Origin: Dietzia psychralcaliphila
Lineage (GTDB): Bacteria; Actinomycetota; Actinomycetes; Mycobacteriales; Mycobacteriaceae
Assembly: GCF_003096095.1 (NCBI RefSeq)
Contig: NZ_CP015453.1
Location: forward strand, 1,984,001 to 2,048,000
Length of the DNA stretch: 64,000 bases
Direction of reading: 5' to 3'
Under the pieces are notes generated by a model, which was not told the DNA's origin, ran no database searches, and saw only the letters and a list, made by a program, of their open reading frames with translations. A program made the position numbers and the translations under genes. How positions within the stretch are numbered: position 1 is the stretch's first letter; every line of letters begins with the position of its first letter. This document shows, piece by piece, positions 54,474 to 64,000 of this stretch.

Positions 54474-54507
54474 TGTGACAGCGCTCGGGGTGTGACAGCG
54501 CCCGGGG
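54474..54507. repeat. 17-bp direct tandem repeat downstream of the GNAT gene
   Basis: TGTGACAGCGCTCGGGG (54474-54490) is followed at once by a copy with one change (54491-54507). Degenerate partial copies flank it on both sides (54461-54473, 54508-54520). It lies between the 3' end of the acetyltransferase gene and the start of map. No protein is encoded. Confidence 0.75.
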
Positions 54508-54539
54508 AGTCAGCCCGGGGAGTCAGAGGGCACGGGGAA

Positions 54540-55394
54540 TCACATCAGGACGGTCGCGTAGTCGACCACGTCGATCATCCCGACCCGTCGGTACGCCGAG
54601 CGGGCGGCGGTGTTGGATCCGTTGACCACCAGCGACGGGGTCAGCCGCCCGGACTGCAGGGCCGCGCACACCGCGGCGATCCCGCCGGTCCCGAGTCCCG
54701 CGCCCCTCCGTCCGGGGCGGACCCAGACTCCCTGGATCTGCGCGGACCACGGGGAGACGGCGGCGACGTCGGCCTTGAAGAACACCTCGCCGTCGTCGAC
54801 CCCGACCCAGGTTCTCCCCCGCGCCAGGGAACGCGCGACCCGGCGGCGGAACGGGATGCCCGAACCCACAGCGAACGGGTCGGACCCCAACTCCTCGCGG
54901 TACATCGCCGCCGCGGCGGCGAGCACCTGCTCGAACTCGACGATGGTCGCGGCCCGGATACCGCCGAGCACGAGGGACTGGTCCACAGGCCCCTGCAACT
55001 CCATCAGGAACTGCGAATCGCGATACTCCCGGGGAGGATCCCAGCAGGTGCCGAGGGCGTTCCACAGCGGGGAGACCTGATCCCTCCGTCCGTGTACCGA
55101 CATCGGCCCGAGCCCCAGGCCCGCGACCGCCAGTCCGAGTGCGTGGTGGTCGTGCGCATCACCACGGAGCGGCAGAACCGAATTCCCCACGAACACCAGC
55201 GACCTCTCGGGGCCGCCCAGCGTCAGGAACCGTCCCTCCGGCCCGGGGACGGCACCGGACGCGGCGAACTTCTCCGCCGCGGGACACGACACCAAGGGGT
55301 CGGACTCGAGGACCCCGAGCAGAACGCGGGCCTCCCCCGGGCCCACCCCGCGGCACCCGCCGGTTCCCGTCTCCGGCGCAGCCGTATCGGTCAT
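54540..55394 (-). CDS. GNAT acetyltransferase with DUF4081 (Rv2867c-like)
   Basis: 284 residues. The first half (about 15-130, ARVLLGVLESDPLVSCPAAEKF and later SLVFVGNSVLPLRG) fits DUF4081, and the C-terminal half is a GNAT domain with the acetyl-CoA loop VRPGRRGAGLGTGGIAAV and LVVNGSNTAARSAYRRVGM. Target unknown. It lies just after ispG in the same direction, as in mycobacteria, with four bases between the genes. Confidence 0.9.
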   Translation of the reverse strand: MTDTAAPETGTGGCRGVGPGEARVLLGVLESDPLVSCPAAEKFAASGAVPGPEGRFLTLGGPERSLVFVGNSVLPLRGDAHDHHALGLAVAGLGLGPMSVHGRRDQVSPLWNALGTCWDPPREYRDSQFLMELQGPVDQSLVLGGIRAATIVEFEQVLAAAAAMYREELGSDPFAVGSGIPFRRRVARSLARGRTWVGVDDGEVFFKADVAAVSPWSAQIQGVWVRPGRRGAGLGTGGIAAVCAALQSGRLTPSLVVNGSNTAARSAYRRVGMIDVVDYATVLM

Positions 55395-55398
55395 AGGC

Positions 55399-56583
55399 CT
55401 ATCGCGTGACCTTGACCTGGGGACCCTGACCCTCTGCGGCCTCTCCGACCGGCTCGCCCATCTCCTCGGCGATCCGCATGGCCTCTTCGATGAGTGTCTC
55501 CACGATCATCGCCTCCGGCACGGTCTTGATGACCTCGCCCTTGACGAAGATCTGGCCCTTGCCGTTGCCCGACGCGACACCCAGATCGGCCTCGCGTGCC
55601 TCACCGGGCCCGTTGACGACACATCCCATCACGGCCACCCGAAGGGGAACGGTCATCCCCTCGAGGCCGGCGGTTACCTCGTCGGCGAGCTTGTAGACGT
55701 CGACCTGGGCGCGCCCACACGACGGGCAGGACACGATCTCGAGCTTGCGGGGACGCAGGTTGAGCGATTGCAGGATCTGCGACCCGACCTTGATCTCCTC
55801 GACCGGTGGCGCGGAGAGCGAGACCCGGATGGTGTCGCCGATCCCCTCCGACAGCAGGGCCCCGAACGCGACCGCGGACTTGATGGTGCCCTGGAACGCC
55901 GGCCCGGCCTCGGTGACCCCCAGGTGGAGCGGATAGTCGCTCTTCGACGCGAGCTGACGGTAGGCCTCCACCATGATCACCGGGTCGTTGTGCTTGACCG
56001 AGATCTTGATGTCACCGAAGCCGTGGTCCTCGAACAACGAGGCCTCCCACAGCGCCGACTCCACCAGCGCCTCCGGGGTGGCCTTGCCGTACTTGGCGAG
56101 CAGGCGCGGATCGAGGGAGCCCGCGTTGACACCTATCCGGATGGGGATGCCCGCGGCGCCGGCCGCCTTGGCGACCTCCTCGACCCGTCCGTCGAACTCC
56201 TTGATGTTGCCGGGGTTGACGCGGACCGCCGCGCAACCGGCGTCGATCGCCGCGAAGATGTACTTCGGCTGGAAGTGGATGTCCGCGATGACGGGGATCG
56301 GCGACTTGCGCGCGATGGTCGACAGCGCGTCGGCGTCCTCCTGGCGGGGGCACGCCACGCGGACGATGTCGCAGCCCGACGCCGTGAGCTCGGCGATCTG
56401 TTGGAGCGTGGCGTTGACGTCGTGGGTCTTGGTGGTGGTCATCGACTGGACCGACACCGGATGATCGCTGCCCACACCCACCTGGCCAACGAACAGCTGC
56501 CGCGTCTTCCGTCGCGGCGCGAGAACCGGCGGCGGACCGTCTGGCATTCCCAGTCCGACGGGGATGGAGGAGGAGTCGTTCAC
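55399..56583 (-). CDS. ispG: 4-hydroxy-3-methylbut-2-en-1-yl diphosphate synthase (flavodoxin)
   Basis: 394 residues. TIM-barrel N-terminal part ([21 protein letters not shown]) and C-terminal reductase-like part with the three cluster cysteines in [14 protein letters not shown] and [16 protein letters not shown]. It performs the penultimate step of the MEP isoprenoid pathway. Forms the ispG-GNAT end of the rip-ispG group. Confidence 0.97.
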   Translation of the reverse strand: MNDSSSIPVGLGMPDGPPPVLAPRRKTRQLFVGQVGVGSDHPVSVQSMTTTKTHDVNATLQQIAELTASGCDIVRVACPRQEDADALSTIARKSPIPVIADIHFQPKYIFAAIDAGCAAVRVNPGNIKEFDGRVEEVAKAAGAAGIPIRIGVNAGSLDPRLLAKYGKATPEALVESALWEASLFEDHGFGDIKISVKHNDPVIMVEAYRQLASKSDYPLHLGVTEAGPAFQGTIKSAVAFGALLSEGIGDTIRVSLSAPPVEEIKVGSQILQSLNLRPRKLEIVSCPSCGRAQVDVYKLADEVTAGLEGMTVPLRVAVMGCVVNGPGEAREADLGVASGNGKGQIFVKGEVIKTVPEAMIVETLIEEAMRIAEEMGEPVGEAAEGQGPQVKVTR

Positions 56584-56683
56584 AACAGGGCCTTCCGTAG
56601 GGGCTGCCAGCCGGGTGCTCGCGGGTCCCGCCCACCATTATCCGCGTTCCGGGACGCGGGGGCGAGATCGGGCGTCCGCACGC

Positions 56684-57904
56684 TCATCCTGTCAGCAGTA
56701 TGGGGTTGACGAAGTCCGCCGTGATGACGATCGCGGACACACCCATCAACAGGACGAACACCCCGATGGTGAGAGGGGCGAGCTTCTCGTAGTCCGCCGG
56801 CCCGCCGGGCGCCAGGCCGCGCAGTCGTCGCAGCGCGTCCCGGATCTTCTCGTAGAACACCACCGCGATGTGACCACCGTCGAACGGGGTGAGCGGGACC
56901 AGGTTGAACGCCCCGAGGAACAGGTTCAGCCCGGCGAGGAAGAGCAGGAACAGCCACCAGGCACCCTGCTCGGCGGCCTGTCCGCCGATGTGGCTCGCAC
57001 CCACCACCGAGACGGGCGAGTCGTCGGCCCGTTCGGCGCCGAAGATCGACGCCGCAACCGCGGGGATCTTGGACGGGAACGAGATGAGGCCCTCGACCGT
57101 GGCCTCGATCATCTCCCCGGTGAACACGAAAGTCGCCGGGACCGCACCGAGCGCGTCGTAGGTGTTGACCGTCTGGTACGCGGGGTCGTCGAGGATCTCC
57201 TGCGGGATGCCGTCGTTGGACAGCTGCACCCCCAGCGCTCCCCTCGCCTGTCCGCCCACGGATGACGAGGTGAGGTTCGCCGTCGTCGTCACGGTCTCCC
57301 CCGCGCGGTCGATCGTGACCGGCACGGTCTCGCCGGGACGCGCGGAGACCACCTCGGACAGGTCGGCCCAGCTGCCCACCGGCAGGCCGTCGACGGACGT
57401 GATCCGGTCGCCGGCCAGGATTCCGGCCTCACCCGCCGGGCCCACGCCGACACCACACCGGTCCGCACCCTCACAGGTGTCTCCCACCACTGCCGCGACC
57501 CTGTCGGTGGGGATCGGTTGGACATCGCGGTTGACCAGGCCCCAGCCCAGGGCGACCGTGTAGAAGAGTGCGATCGCCAGGACGATGTTCATGAAGGGAC
57601 CGGCCAGCAGGACAGCCACCCGTTTCCACCACGCCTGACGCCACATGGCCTTCGGTTCGTCCTCCGGGGCCAACTCGTCGTACGCCGTCATGCCGGCGAT
57701 ATCGCAGAACCCGCCCAGCGGGACCGCCTTGAGGCCGTATTCGATCCCCCCGCGGCGCACGGACCACAGCGTCGGGCCGAAGCCGACGAAGAACCGGCGG
57801 ACCTTCATGCCCGACCACTGCGCCACCCGCATGTGCCCGTACTCGTGGAGCACGATCGACACCATTATCCCGAGTGCGAAGAGCACGATCCCGAAGACCA
57901 TCAC
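56684..57904 (-). CDS. rip: Site-2 membrane zinc protease (RseP/Rip1 type)
   Basis: 406 residues. The zinc motif HEYGH is at residues 20-24 in the first membrane helix, with the third ligand in NLVPLTPFDGGHIAV. A PDZ domain (about 140-225, GPAGEAGILAGDRITSVDGLP) sits between membrane helices. Rip1 in mycobacteria cleaves anti-sigma factors and controls cell-envelope genes. The start is a GTG at 57904 with GGGAGGG seven bases upstream; an ATG one codon in is an alternative. Three bases separate it from dxr. Confidence 0.94.
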   Translation of the reverse strand: MMVFGIVLFALGIMVSIVLHEYGHMRVAQWSGMKVRRFFVGFGPTLWSVRRGGIEYGLKAVPLGGFCDIAGMTAYDELAPEDEPKAMWRQAWWKRVAVLLAGPFMNIVLAIALFYTVALGWGLVNRDVQPIPTDRVAAVVGDTCEGADRCGVGVGPAGEAGILAGDRITSVDGLPVGSWADLSEVVSARPGETVPVTIDRAGETVTTTANLTSSSVGGQARGALGVQLSNDGIPQEILDDPAYQTVNTYDALGAVPATFVFTGEMIEATVEGLISFPSKIPAVAASIFGAERADDSPVSVVGASHIGGQAAEQGAWWLFLLFLAGLNLFLGAFNLVPLTPFDGGHIAVVFYEKIRDALRRLRGLAPGGPADYEKLAPLTIGVFVLLMGVSAIVITADFVNPILLTG

Positions 57905-57907
57905 GAC

Positions 57908-59086
57908 TCAGCCCTCCCGGCCCGCGACGAGGACGGCGGCGTGGCGACGCGCCCAGGACTCCGCCGCCGTGACGTCGTCCAGGTCGCGCGGATCGGACGA
58001 CCACTCGTCGGCCGCCGCGACGGTCTCCGCCACCACGTCGACGATCTCGGTGAATCCGATCCGCCCGTCGAGGAACGCCGGTGCGGCCTCCTCGTTGGCG
58101 GCGTTGAACACCGCCGTCCGCAGGCCCCCCGCCGCACCCGCCGCGCGGGCCACCGAGATCGCCGGGAACGTCTTCTCGTCCACAGGCTCGAATGTCCAGG
58201 TGTGGGACAGCGAGAAGTCCAGAGGAGTCGTGGCCCCGGGAATCCGGTCCGGCCAGCCGAGTGCGAGGGCGATGGGCAGCTTCATAGACGGAGGCGAGGC
58301 CTTGGCGATCGTGGCTCCGTCGACAAAGGTCACGGCGGAATGCACCACCGACTGGGGGTGAACGGTCACCTCGATCTTCTCGTACGGCACCGCGAACAGC
58401 AGGTGCGCCTCGATCAGCTCGAGTGCCTTGTTGACCAGGGTGGCCGAGTTGAGCGTGATCATCCGCCCCATCGCCCACGTGGGGTGCTGAAGGGCCTGCT
58501 CCGCGGTGACGTCGGCCAACTGCGCGCGCGTCCTGCCCCGGAACGGACCTCCGGACGCGGTCAGGATGAGGCCGGCGACCTCGTCCGCCGTGCCCGACCG
58601 CAGACACTGGGCCATTGCCGAGTGTTCGGAGTCCACGGGCACCAGCTGCCCGGGGGCGGCGGTCCCGGTGACGAGCGCACCACCGGCGACGAGGGACTCC
58701 TTGTTGGCCAACGCCAGTCGGGCGCCGGTCCGCAGTGCGGCCAGGGTGGGTCCGAGTCCGATCGAGCCGTCGATACCGTTGAGCACGACGTCCGCCCCCA
58801 CCGCCCCGACCAGTTCCACGGCCCCGCCCGGCCCCTCGAACACGGTCACGTCGGGGAATTCCGACCGGATCCGCGCGGCGGCAGCGGGGTCCGCGACCGC
58901 GACGTACCCGGCCCCGGTCGCCGCGATCTGATCCCCGAGCAGGTCGACCCGACCTCCGCCGGCGGCCAGGCCCACCACCTCGAACAGGCCGGGGCCGGCC
59001 TCGGAGGCCACCTCCAGTGCCTGGGTACCGATCGAGCCGGTGCTGCCGAGGATGAGAACGCGCGTGGTCACCCCGTCATTGTCCAC
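57908..59086 (-). CDS. dxr: 1-deoxy-D-xylulose 5-phosphate reductoisomerase
   Basis: 392 residues. NADPH-binding start [17 protein letters not shown], metal/substrate blocks [36 protein letters not shown] and the central loop [23 protein letters not shown]. It makes methylerythritol phosphate, the first committed step of the MEP pathway that ispG later completes. Start assigned to a GTG at 59086; a GTG five codons downstream is possible. Followed by rip. Confidence 0.97.
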   Translation of the reverse strand: MDNDGVTTRVLILGSTGSIGTQALEVASEAGPGLFEVVGLAAGGGRVDLLGDQIAATGAGYVAVADPAAAARIRSEFPDVTVFEGPGGAVELVGAVGADVVLNGIDGSIGLGPTLAALRTGARLALANKESLVAGGALVTGTAAPGQLVPVDSEHSAMAQCLRSGTADEVAGLILTASGGPFRGRTRAQLADVTAEQALQHPTWAMGRMITLNSATLVNKALELIEAHLLFAVPYEKIEVTVHPQSVVHSAVTFVDGATIAKASPPSMKLPIALALGWPDRIPGATTPLDFSLSHTWTFEPVDEKTFPAISVARAAGAAGGLRTAVFNAANEEAAPAFLDGRIGFTEIVDVVAETVAAADEWSSDPRDLDDVTAAESWARRHAAVLVAGREG

Positions 59087-59235
59087 GTACGGAGCCCCGG
59101 GCGCCGCATCGAGTGACGCTCGGGCTGCGCGATACCGGCGGGTTACCCGTCGACCCCGACCGGGCGTGTGCCAGACTGAGCTGGATGTCGGCGGCCCGCA
59201 GGGCTGCCAGCGAGCCGTGAGGAGAACCGGGGAGC

Positions 59236-59595
59236 ATGAGCGCTGACGGGCACCACACCAGCAAGGAAATCGTCGTGGAGGGCATCAGCTCCCTCGACGA
59301 GCCCTCGGTCGAGTGGGGCTGGCACCAGCACAGCAGGAAGGTCGGCCTCGTCGTGGGCGGCTTCTTCGTGCTGTTCCTCCTGGCGATGCTGTTCGGCAAC
59401 CACATGGGCCGGGTGGAGGACATCTGGCTGGTCAGCATCGCCGGGTTCCTGGCGGTGTGGATGTTCCTCGCGCTGCGCCCGAAGAAGGACGACAGCGTGA
59501 AGAGAATCGAGATCTACGAGGTCCCCGCCGATCACTACTCCGTGTTCGGCGCCGCGGCGACCGGCGCCGTCGCGACGGCTCCCGCCAAGCGCTGA
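59236..59595 (+). CDS. DUF2631 membrane protein (Rv2876-like)
   Basis: 119 residues. The conserved front part [15 protein letters not shown] precedes two membrane helices (about 35-53, [19 protein letters not shown], and 60-80, [18 protein letters not shown]). Small actinobacterial family of unknown function, found near dxr and rlmN in mycobacteria. ATG at 59236; GGGGAG lies directly before it. It faces rlmN and ends at a strong terminator. Confidence 0.88.
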   Translation: MSADGHHTSKEIVVEGISSLDEPSVEWGWHQHSRKVGLVVGGFFVLFLLAMLFGNHMGRVEDIWLVSIAGFLAVWMFLALRPKKDDSVKRIEIYEVPADHYSVFGAAATGAVATAPAKR

Positions 59596-59608
59596 CCTCA
59601 GCCGCTCC

Positions 59609-59651
59609 GAGAAGGGCCGCCACGCGACTTCCGCGGATGGCGGCCCTTCTC
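59609..59651 (+). terminator. Terminator after the DUF2631 gene
   Basis: GAGAAGGGCCGCCA pairs perfectly over 14 bases with TGGCGGCCCTTCTC; the loop contains a further CGCG/CGCG stem. TTCGTCT follows. Confidence 0.8.
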
Positions 59652-59659
59652 TTCGTCTA

Positions 59660-59684
59660 CCGACGGGTGACGCCACCCCGTCGG
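59660..59684 (-). terminator. Terminator after rlmN
   Basis: CCGACGGG and CCCGTCGG form a perfect 8-bp stem with a nine-base loop, six bases beyond the rlmN stop. Together with the previous hairpin it separates the convergent genes. Confidence 0.6.
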
Positions 59685-59690
59685 GCGCGG

Positions 59691-60800
59691 TTACCCCTCC
59701 GCGGCGAGCTGACCGCAGGCGGCGGCGATCTCCTGCCCGCGGGTGTCCCGGACGGTGCAGGACACGCCGGCCTGCTGGACCGCGGCCTGGAACGCGTCCT
59801 GCTGGGGCTTCGGGCTGGCGTCCCACTCGCTGCCGGGCGTCGGGTTGAGCGGGATGAGGTTGACGTGCGCCATGGGCCCGAGTCTCTGGGCGAGCAGGCG
59901 CCCGAGCATCTCCCCGCGCCACGTCTGATCGTTGACGTCGCGGATCAGCGCGTACTCGATCGACACACGCCGACCGGTGGCGTCGGCATAGTGTCGCGCC
60001 GCGTCGATGACCTCGGCGACCGGCCACCGATTGTTGACCGGTACGAGGGTGTCGCGCAGTTCGTCGTCTGGCGTGTGCAGAGAGACGGCCAGAGTGACAT
60101 GCAGTCCCTCCTCCGCCAGTCGATGGATCGCGGGGACCACCCCGACGGTCGACACGGTGACCGAGCGCTGGGACAGTCCGAAGCCGGACGGCGGCGGCGA
60201 GACGATGCCCCGGACAGCAGTGAGGACCCGCTTGTAGTTGGCGAGCGGCTCCCCCATCCCCATGAACACCACGTTGGACAGACGGCCCGGTCCGCCGGGG
60301 ACCTCCCCGTCCCTCATGGCCCGGGCGGCCTCCCGCACCTGTTCGAGGATCTCCGCGGCCGAGAGGTTGCGCTCGAGCCCGGCCTGCCCGGTGGCGCAGA
60401 ACGGGCAGGCCATGCCGCAACCGGCCTGACTGGAGATGCACAACGTCGCCCGGTCCGGGTACCGCATGAGGACGCTCTCCACGAGCGAACCGTCGTGCAG
60501 CTTCCACAGCGTCTTGCGGGTGGTACCCCCGTCGGCGGAGATGTGCCGCATCGAGGAGGCGAGCCGGGGGAACAGGTCCGCTCCGACCTTGTCCCGCAGC
60601 TCGACGGGCAGGTCCGTCATTGCTCCCGGGTCCGCCTCGAGGCGTCCGAAGTACTGGTTGGCGAGCTGCTTTCCCCGGAACGCGGGGACCCCGAGCTCGC
60701 CCATCGCCTCGGCTCGGCCCTCGGCGTCGAGGTCGGCGAAGTGTCGAGGGGGAAGGCCCCGGCGGGGGGCATCGAAGACGAGGGGTAGTGGTTCAACCAT
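59691..60800 (-). CDS. rlmN: Dual-specificity rRNA/tRNA adenine C2-methyltransferase RlmN
   Basis: 369 residues from the ATG at 60800 ([15 protein letters not shown]), which aligns with the mycobacterial start; an ATG four codons earlier (60812) is an alternative. The radical-SAM motif [20 protein letters not shown], the methyl-carrying cysteine in [10 protein letters not shown] and the [12 protein letters not shown] loop are all present. It methylates A2503 in 23S rRNA and A37 in tRNA. Confidence 0.96.
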   Translation of the reverse strand: MVEPLPLVFDAPRRGLPPRHFADLDAEGRAEAMGELGVPAFRGKQLANQYFGRLEADPGAMTDLPVELRDKVGADLFPRLASSMRHISADGGTTRKTLWKLHDGSLVESVLMRYPDRATLCISSQAGCGMACPFCATGQAGLERNLSAAEILEQVREAARAMRDGEVPGGPGRLSNVVFMGMGEPLANYKRVLTAVRGIVSPPPSGFGLSQRSVTVSTVGVVPAIHRLAEEGLHVTLAVSLHTPDDELRDTLVPVNNRWPVAEVIDAARHYADATGRRVSIEYALIRDVNDQTWRGEMLGRLLAQRLGPMAHVNLIPLNPTPGSEWDASPKPQQDAFQAAVQQAGVSCTVRDTRGQEIAAACGQLAAEG

Positions 60801-60886
60801 GATGGCAGCCATTGTGTCAGAAACCAGTCGGCACGACACACCGCCAGCGGATGCCGTCGGCCGGTGGGAGGGAATAGAGTCCACAC

Positions 60887-61318
60887 ATGCCCACGCGTTC
60901 ACACGATCCCGTAGAGCCCTCCCGAACCGATTCCGCTCCGGGGTCGGCCGAGATCGCCCCGCTCGAGGACACCCACGCGGCCGCCCCCGCGACGGTCCCC
61001 GACGAGGGTTCCCGGGACCACGGGAGGGGCCATGACGCCGAACTACCCGATGTGACGGCCGGCAAGCTCGGGTCAGCGTGGATCGGGCTGGTCCTGGGCG
61101 CGCTCGTGACGATCCTCCTGCTGATCTTCGTCGCCCAGAACACCACCTCGACCGACGTCCGCTACCTCGGCCTGGAATTCAGCCTCCCGCTGGGGGTCCT
61201 GATCCTGTTCGCCGCCATCGCGGGAGCGCTGATCATGGCGCTGTTCGCGGGTTTCCGCATCCTCCAGCTACGCATGCGGGCACGGAAGGCGCGCAAGATC
61301 AACGCCCGCCAGCACTGA
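60887..61318 (+). CDS. LapA-domain (DUF1049) membrane protein
   Basis: 143 residues. A polar N-terminal stretch (1-58, Asp/Glu/His/Ala-rich) precedes a helix pair (about 63-84, [20 protein letters not shown], and 98-122, [22 protein letters not shown]) joined by [15 protein letters not shown], the LapA signature. It ends in a basic tail ([15 protein letters not shown]). The family is involved in lipopolysaccharide assembly in proteobacteria; in actinobacteria the role is unknown. Divergent from rlmN. Confidence 0.87.
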   Translation: MPTRSHDPVEPSRTDSAPGSAEIAPLEDTHAAAPATVPDEGSRDHGRGHDAELPDVTAGKLGSAWIGLVLGALVTILLLIFVAQNTTSTDVRYLGLEFSLPLGVLILFAAIAGALIMALFAGFRILQLRMRARKARKINARQH

Positions 61319-61334
61319 GCGGACCCGCCGCCGG

Positions 61335-61357
61335 CCCGGTCAGGAGCTCTGACCGGG
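61335..61357. terminator. Hairpin between the LapA-domain gene and cdsA
   Basis: CCCGGTCAG and CTGACCGGG form a perfect 9-bp stem with a five-base loop, 17 bases after the LapA-gene stop. Two direct copies of GGAGCTCTGAC (61343-61353 and 61356-61366) overlap it, and a second small hairpin with arms CGGAGGA/TCCTCCG is at 61404-61419. Confidence 0.62.
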
Positions 61358-61465
61358 AGCTCTGACTCTGAACTCTGGTGGCGACCTCGTTCGAGGAGTT
61401 CTGCGGAGGAGTTCCTCCGACGAATTCTTCCGACGGGTTCTTCCTAGGGGCGCTGCTCAGTGCGG

Positions 61466-62344
61466 TCAGGTCGGGACGACGTAGGTGAAGATGATCCACA
61501 CCACCACGGCCGTGGGCAGGACGGAGTCGAGGCGGTCCATGAAGCCGCCGTGGCCCGGCAGCAGAGTGCCCATGTCCTTGATGCCGAGATCCCGCTTGAC
61601 CTGGGACTCGATCAGGTCGCCCAGTGTCGCGGTGAGGACCGTGAGGACGCCGAGCAGGACGCCCTTGAGGAAGTTGTCGTCGAACAGAAGCACCACCACC
61701 AGCGCACCGCCGACGATGGCGAACAGCATCGACCCGGCGAATCCTTCCCAGGACTTCTTGGGGCTCACGGCGGGCGCCATCGGATGTTTGCCGAACAACA
61801 CACCGGTGATGTAACCGCCGACGTCGGAACACACGACCAACAGGATCAGGGCGACGACACGTTGTGCCCCGAAGTCACCATCGGCGAGCATCGCCCCGAG
61901 AGAGCCCGGGACCGCGATCCACACCAGGACGAACAGTGCGACCGAGACGTCCCGCAGATAGTTCTCCGGTGCTGTGGTCAGGCCCGCCATCAGCAGGCGC
62001 CAGACCAGGACCAGGACGGTGGTGGCGGCGAACGCCGCGAAGGCGCCCTTGGCCTCGGCGAAGAACCCGGCCCAGACCATCGCCTGGCCGCCCAGGAGCA
62101 GAGGGATGAGCGGGAGTCGGAACTGAGCCTGCCGCAGCCGCTTGAACACCTCCCAGGTTCCGATGGCCACCGCACCGGCGGCGACCAGGTACCAGGCCCT
62201 GGGGTTGAACGCGATACTCGCGATGACCAGCGCGCCGAGTCCGACGCCCACGGGGATGGCCCGGGTCAGATCCCTGCCCGCCCGCGACGGCGGAGCCGCG
62301 GCCGCGGCTGTGGGCCCGGGTGGACCGGGCGGGGCGGTGTCCAC
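61466..62344 (-). CDS. cdsA: Phosphatidate cytidylyltransferase
   Basis: 292 residues, polytopic membrane protein (about eight helices). The CDS signature is intact near the C-terminus: SQVKRDLGIKDMGTLLPGHG followed by GFMDRLDS. It makes CDP-diacylglycerol, the substrate of PgsA. The N-terminal 25 residues are Pro/Ala-rich. It follows frr with 50 bases between. Confidence 0.96.
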   Translation of the reverse strand: MDTAPPGPPGPTAAAAAPPSRAGRDLTRAIPVGVGLGALVIASIAFNPRAWYLVAAGAVAIGTWEVFKRLRQAQFRLPLIPLLLGGQAMVWAGFFAEAKGAFAAFAATTVLVLVWRLLMAGLTTAPENYLRDVSVALFVLVWIAVPGSLGAMLADGDFGAQRVVALILLVVCSDVGGYITGVLFGKHPMAPAVSPKKSWEGFAGSMLFAIVGGALVVVLLFDDNFLKGVLLGVLTVLTATLGDLIESQVKRDLGIKDMGTLLPGHGGFMDRLDSVLPTAVVVWIIFTYVVPT

Positions 62345-62394
62345 GGCATTCTCCTCGAGTCTCGGTGGGTGGGTCGGCAGCGGCAGAGGGGAGG

Positions 62395-62952
62395 TCAGAC
62401 CTCCATCAGTTCACCTTCCTTGGCCTTGACGAGCTCGTCCACATCGGCAACGAACCGATGGGTGAGCTTGTCGAGCTCCTTCTCGGCGGCGTTGACCTCG
62501 TCCTCGCCCGCCTCACCGTCCTTGTCGATGCGCTTGAGCTCGTCCATCGCCTTGCGCCGGACACCTCGGAGCGCGATGCGCCCGTCCTCGGCCTTCGACT
62601 TGGCCTGCTTGACCAGGTCGCGGCGGCGTTCCTCGGTGAGCTGAGGGACCGTGACGCGCAGAACCTGGCCGTCGTTCGTCGGGTTGACTCCGAGATCGGA
62701 GTTGCGGATGGCGTTCTCGATCGGGCCGATCTGCGACATCTCGTAAGGCTTGATGATGAGCATCCGGGGCTCGGGCACCGCGATACTCGCCATCTGGGTG
62801 ATGGGGGTCAGACTGCCGTAGTACTCACAGAGCACCCGGTTGAACATGCCGGGGTTGGCGCGACCGGTACGGATGGCGGCGAGCTCGTCACGGACGTGCT
62901 CGACGGCCTTCTCCATCTTCTCCTCGGCCTCGAGCAGTGTGTCGTCGATCAT
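62395..62952 (-). CDS. frr: Ribosome recycling factor
   Basis: 185 residues, the standard length. The three-helix bundle and hinge show as [39 protein letters not shown] and [20 protein letters not shown]. It splits post-termination ribosomes with EF-G. It lies between pyrH and cdsA, the common tsf-pyrH-frr-cdsA order. Confidence 0.98.
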   Translation of the reverse strand: MIDDTLLEAEEKMEKAVEHVRDELAAIRTGRANPGMFNRVLCEYYGSLTPITQMASIAVPEPRMLIIKPYEMSQIGPIENAIRNSDLGVNPTNDGQVLRVTVPQLTEERRRDLVKQAKSKAEDGRIALRGVRRKAMDELKRIDKDGEAGEDEVNAAEKELDKLTHRFVADVDELVKAKEGELMEV

Positions 62953-62999
62953 GTGTTGCCTTCCGTTCTCTACTTGACTGAAGTTCGCGGATCCTGCGG

Positions 63000-63725
63000 T
63001 CAGGCCGGGCTGCTGACAAGTGTCCCGATCTCCTCACCGGCGACGGCGCGCGCGATGTTGCCCTCGGTGAGGAGGTTGAAGACCAGGATCGGCATCTTGT
63101 TGTCCATGCAGAGGCTGAACGCGGTCGTGTCGGCGACCTTCAGTCCCCGTTCCAGGCACTCGCGGTGCTCGATCCGTGCGAACAGTTCGGCGTCGGGGTT
63201 GGTTCGTGGGTCGTCGGAGTAGATCCCGTCGACGGCCTTGGCCATCAACAGCACCTCCGCCTTGATCTCGAGCGCACGCTGGGCTGCGGTGGTGTCGGTC
63301 GAGAAGTAGGGCATTCCCATCCCGGCGCCGAAGATCACCACGCGCCCCTTCTCCAGATGCCGCTCGGCCCGCAGGGGGATGTACGGTTCCGCGACCTGGC
63401 CCATGTGGATGGCCGTCTGGACACGGGTGGACACGCCCTCCTGCTCGAGGAAGTCCTGCAGCGCGAGGCAGTTCATGACGGTGCCGAGCATGCCCATGTA
63501 GTCGCTGCGGGCACGGTCGAGGCCTCGCTGCTGCAACTGGGCGCCGCGGAAGAAGTTTCCGCCGCCGATGACGATCGCGATCTGAGCTCCCGTGCGGGAC
63601 ACCTCGGCGATCTGCCTGGCGACCGACTGGACCACATCGGGGTCGATCCCCACGCCGCCCCCACCGAACATCTCTCCGCCCAGCTTGAGCATCACACGCT
63701 TGTAGCCGTCCCGCGGGTCGGTCAT
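63000..63725 (-). CDS. pyrH: UMP kinase
   Basis: 241 residues of the amino-acid-kinase fold: [57 protein letters not shown] and the C-terminal IGTLVS. It phosphorylates UMP to UDP and is feedback-controlled by UTP/GTP in most bacteria. Downstream of tsf after a strong terminator. Confidence 0.97.
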   Translation of the reverse strand: MTDPRDGYKRVMLKLGGEMFGGGGVGIDPDVVQSVARQIAEVSRTGAQIAIVIGGGNFFRGAQLQQRGLDRARSDYMGMLGTVMNCLALQDFLEQEGVSTRVQTAIHMGQVAEPYIPLRAERHLEKGRVVIFGAGMGMPYFSTDTTAAQRALEIKAEVLLMAKAVDGIYSDDPRTNPDAELFARIEHRECLERGLKVADTTAFSLCMDNKMPILVFNLLTEGNIARAVAGEEIGTLVSSPA

Positions 63726-63892
63726 CGCTCTCCTCGTCCCGGACGGATCACGCCCGTCTCGTGCGTCAACGCCCCCGACACCGTCGTCGAGGAGCCGTGC
63801 GGCCCATGGTGGGACCTCGTCTATTCTGCCCTATCGCCTCCGCTGTCACACCGCAGCCCGCGCGTTGCACACGGGACCGGTCGGACAGACGT

Positions 63893-63928
63893 CGACGGCG
63901 GCACCCGGGAGTCCGGGTGCCGCCGTCG
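63893..63928 (-). terminator. Terminator after tsf
   Basis: A perfect 16-bp stem (CGACGGCGGCACCCGG and its exact complement) around the loop GAGT. It lies 35 bases after the tsf stop and about 170 bases before pyrH, which therefore probably uses its own promoter in the remaining gap. Confidence 0.82.
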
Positions 63929-63962
63929 CAGTAGTGCCCGCCGCAGCGGGTACCGGGCCGGA

Positions 63963-64000
63963 TCAGGCCTGGCCGACCTCGAAACGAAGGAAGGCGGACA
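63963..64000 (-). CDS. tsf: Elongation factor Ts (partial, C-terminal end)
   Basis: Only the last 12 codons are in the window. They read SAFLRFEVGQA followed by the stop, the usual end of actinobacterial EF-Ts (xFxRFEVGQA). Its place directly before pyrH-frr is the standard arrangement. Confidence 0.85.
   Translation of the reverse strand, partial: SAFLRFEVGQA

Overview
The window is a 64 kb piece of a GC-rich actinobacterial chromosome. Gene content and gene order point to the mycolic-acid group (Mycobacteriales). Evidence includes a mycothione reductase, ClgR, a DivS-like protein between lexA and nrdR, a PptT-type phosphopantetheinyl transferase, ThyX, RNase J, Mqo, and long runs matching the M. 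tuberculosis order Rv2725c-Rv2745c, Rv2752c-Rv2795c and Rv2837c-Rv2890c. A genus such as Dietzia fits (high GC, Mqo, a Baeyer-Villiger monooxygenase), but this is inference and cannot be proved from the window. Almost everything is conserved core genome. I saw no insertion sequence, prophage, CRISPR array, tRNA or rRNA.

Layout. 1-1.7 kb: end of nrdR, a divS-like gene and divergent lexA, with LexA-type boxes between them. 1.7-13.4 kb: hflX, dapF, an inserted malate synthase gene (glcB) facing an IclR regulator, miaA, a conserved Rv2728c-like gene, a DUF349 gene, a membrane protein, miaB, recX. 13.4-17.7 kb: recA (with an SOS box on a promoter), DUF3046, then the envelope-stress/lipid operon pgsA-cinA-clgR-pspA, and a YciI gene. 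17.7-28.3 kb: ftsK, a DinB-like gene, rnj, dapA, thyX, two small conserved genes, dapB, an M16 protease. 28.4-42.9 kb: a very long leftward translation/RNA cluster; in transcription order rimP-nusA-ylxR-infB-rbfA-nrnA-MATE-metallophosphatase-pptT-truB-ribF-rpsO-pnp. Many of its members overlap by 1-4 bases. 43-55 kb: an exported lipoprotein with a DUF4439 partner, proS, yaaA, cysG, mqo, an alpha/beta hydrolase, mtr, a Baeyer-Villiger monooxygenase, map, a GNAT gene. 55.4-64 kb: ispG, rip, dxr, DUF2631, rlmN, a LapA-domain gene, cdsA, frr, pyrH and the 3' end of tsf.

Functional themes. (i) SOS response: lexA, divS and recA carry LexA-like boxes; recX follows recA. (ii) Lysine/peptidoglycan precursor: dapA, dapB and dapF occur as separate units. 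(iii) Translation and RNA turnover: the rimP-to-pnp cluster, miaA, miaB, rlmN, proS, frr, tsf, rnj. (iv) Envelope: pgsA, cdsA, the MEP-pathway genes ispG and dxr, the site-2 protease rip, pspA with clgR. (v) Central carbon: glcB (glyoxylate shunt) and mqo (malate oxidation).

Strong hairpins mark many gene ends. No clearly unprecedented system is visible. The items most worth a second look are the glcB/IclR insertion with its nested inverted repeat, the pspA operon that lacks the mycobacterial pspM/pspN genes, the LysM-less DivS homologue, the lipoprotein/DUF4439 pair and the hairpin-rich rpsO-pnp leader.
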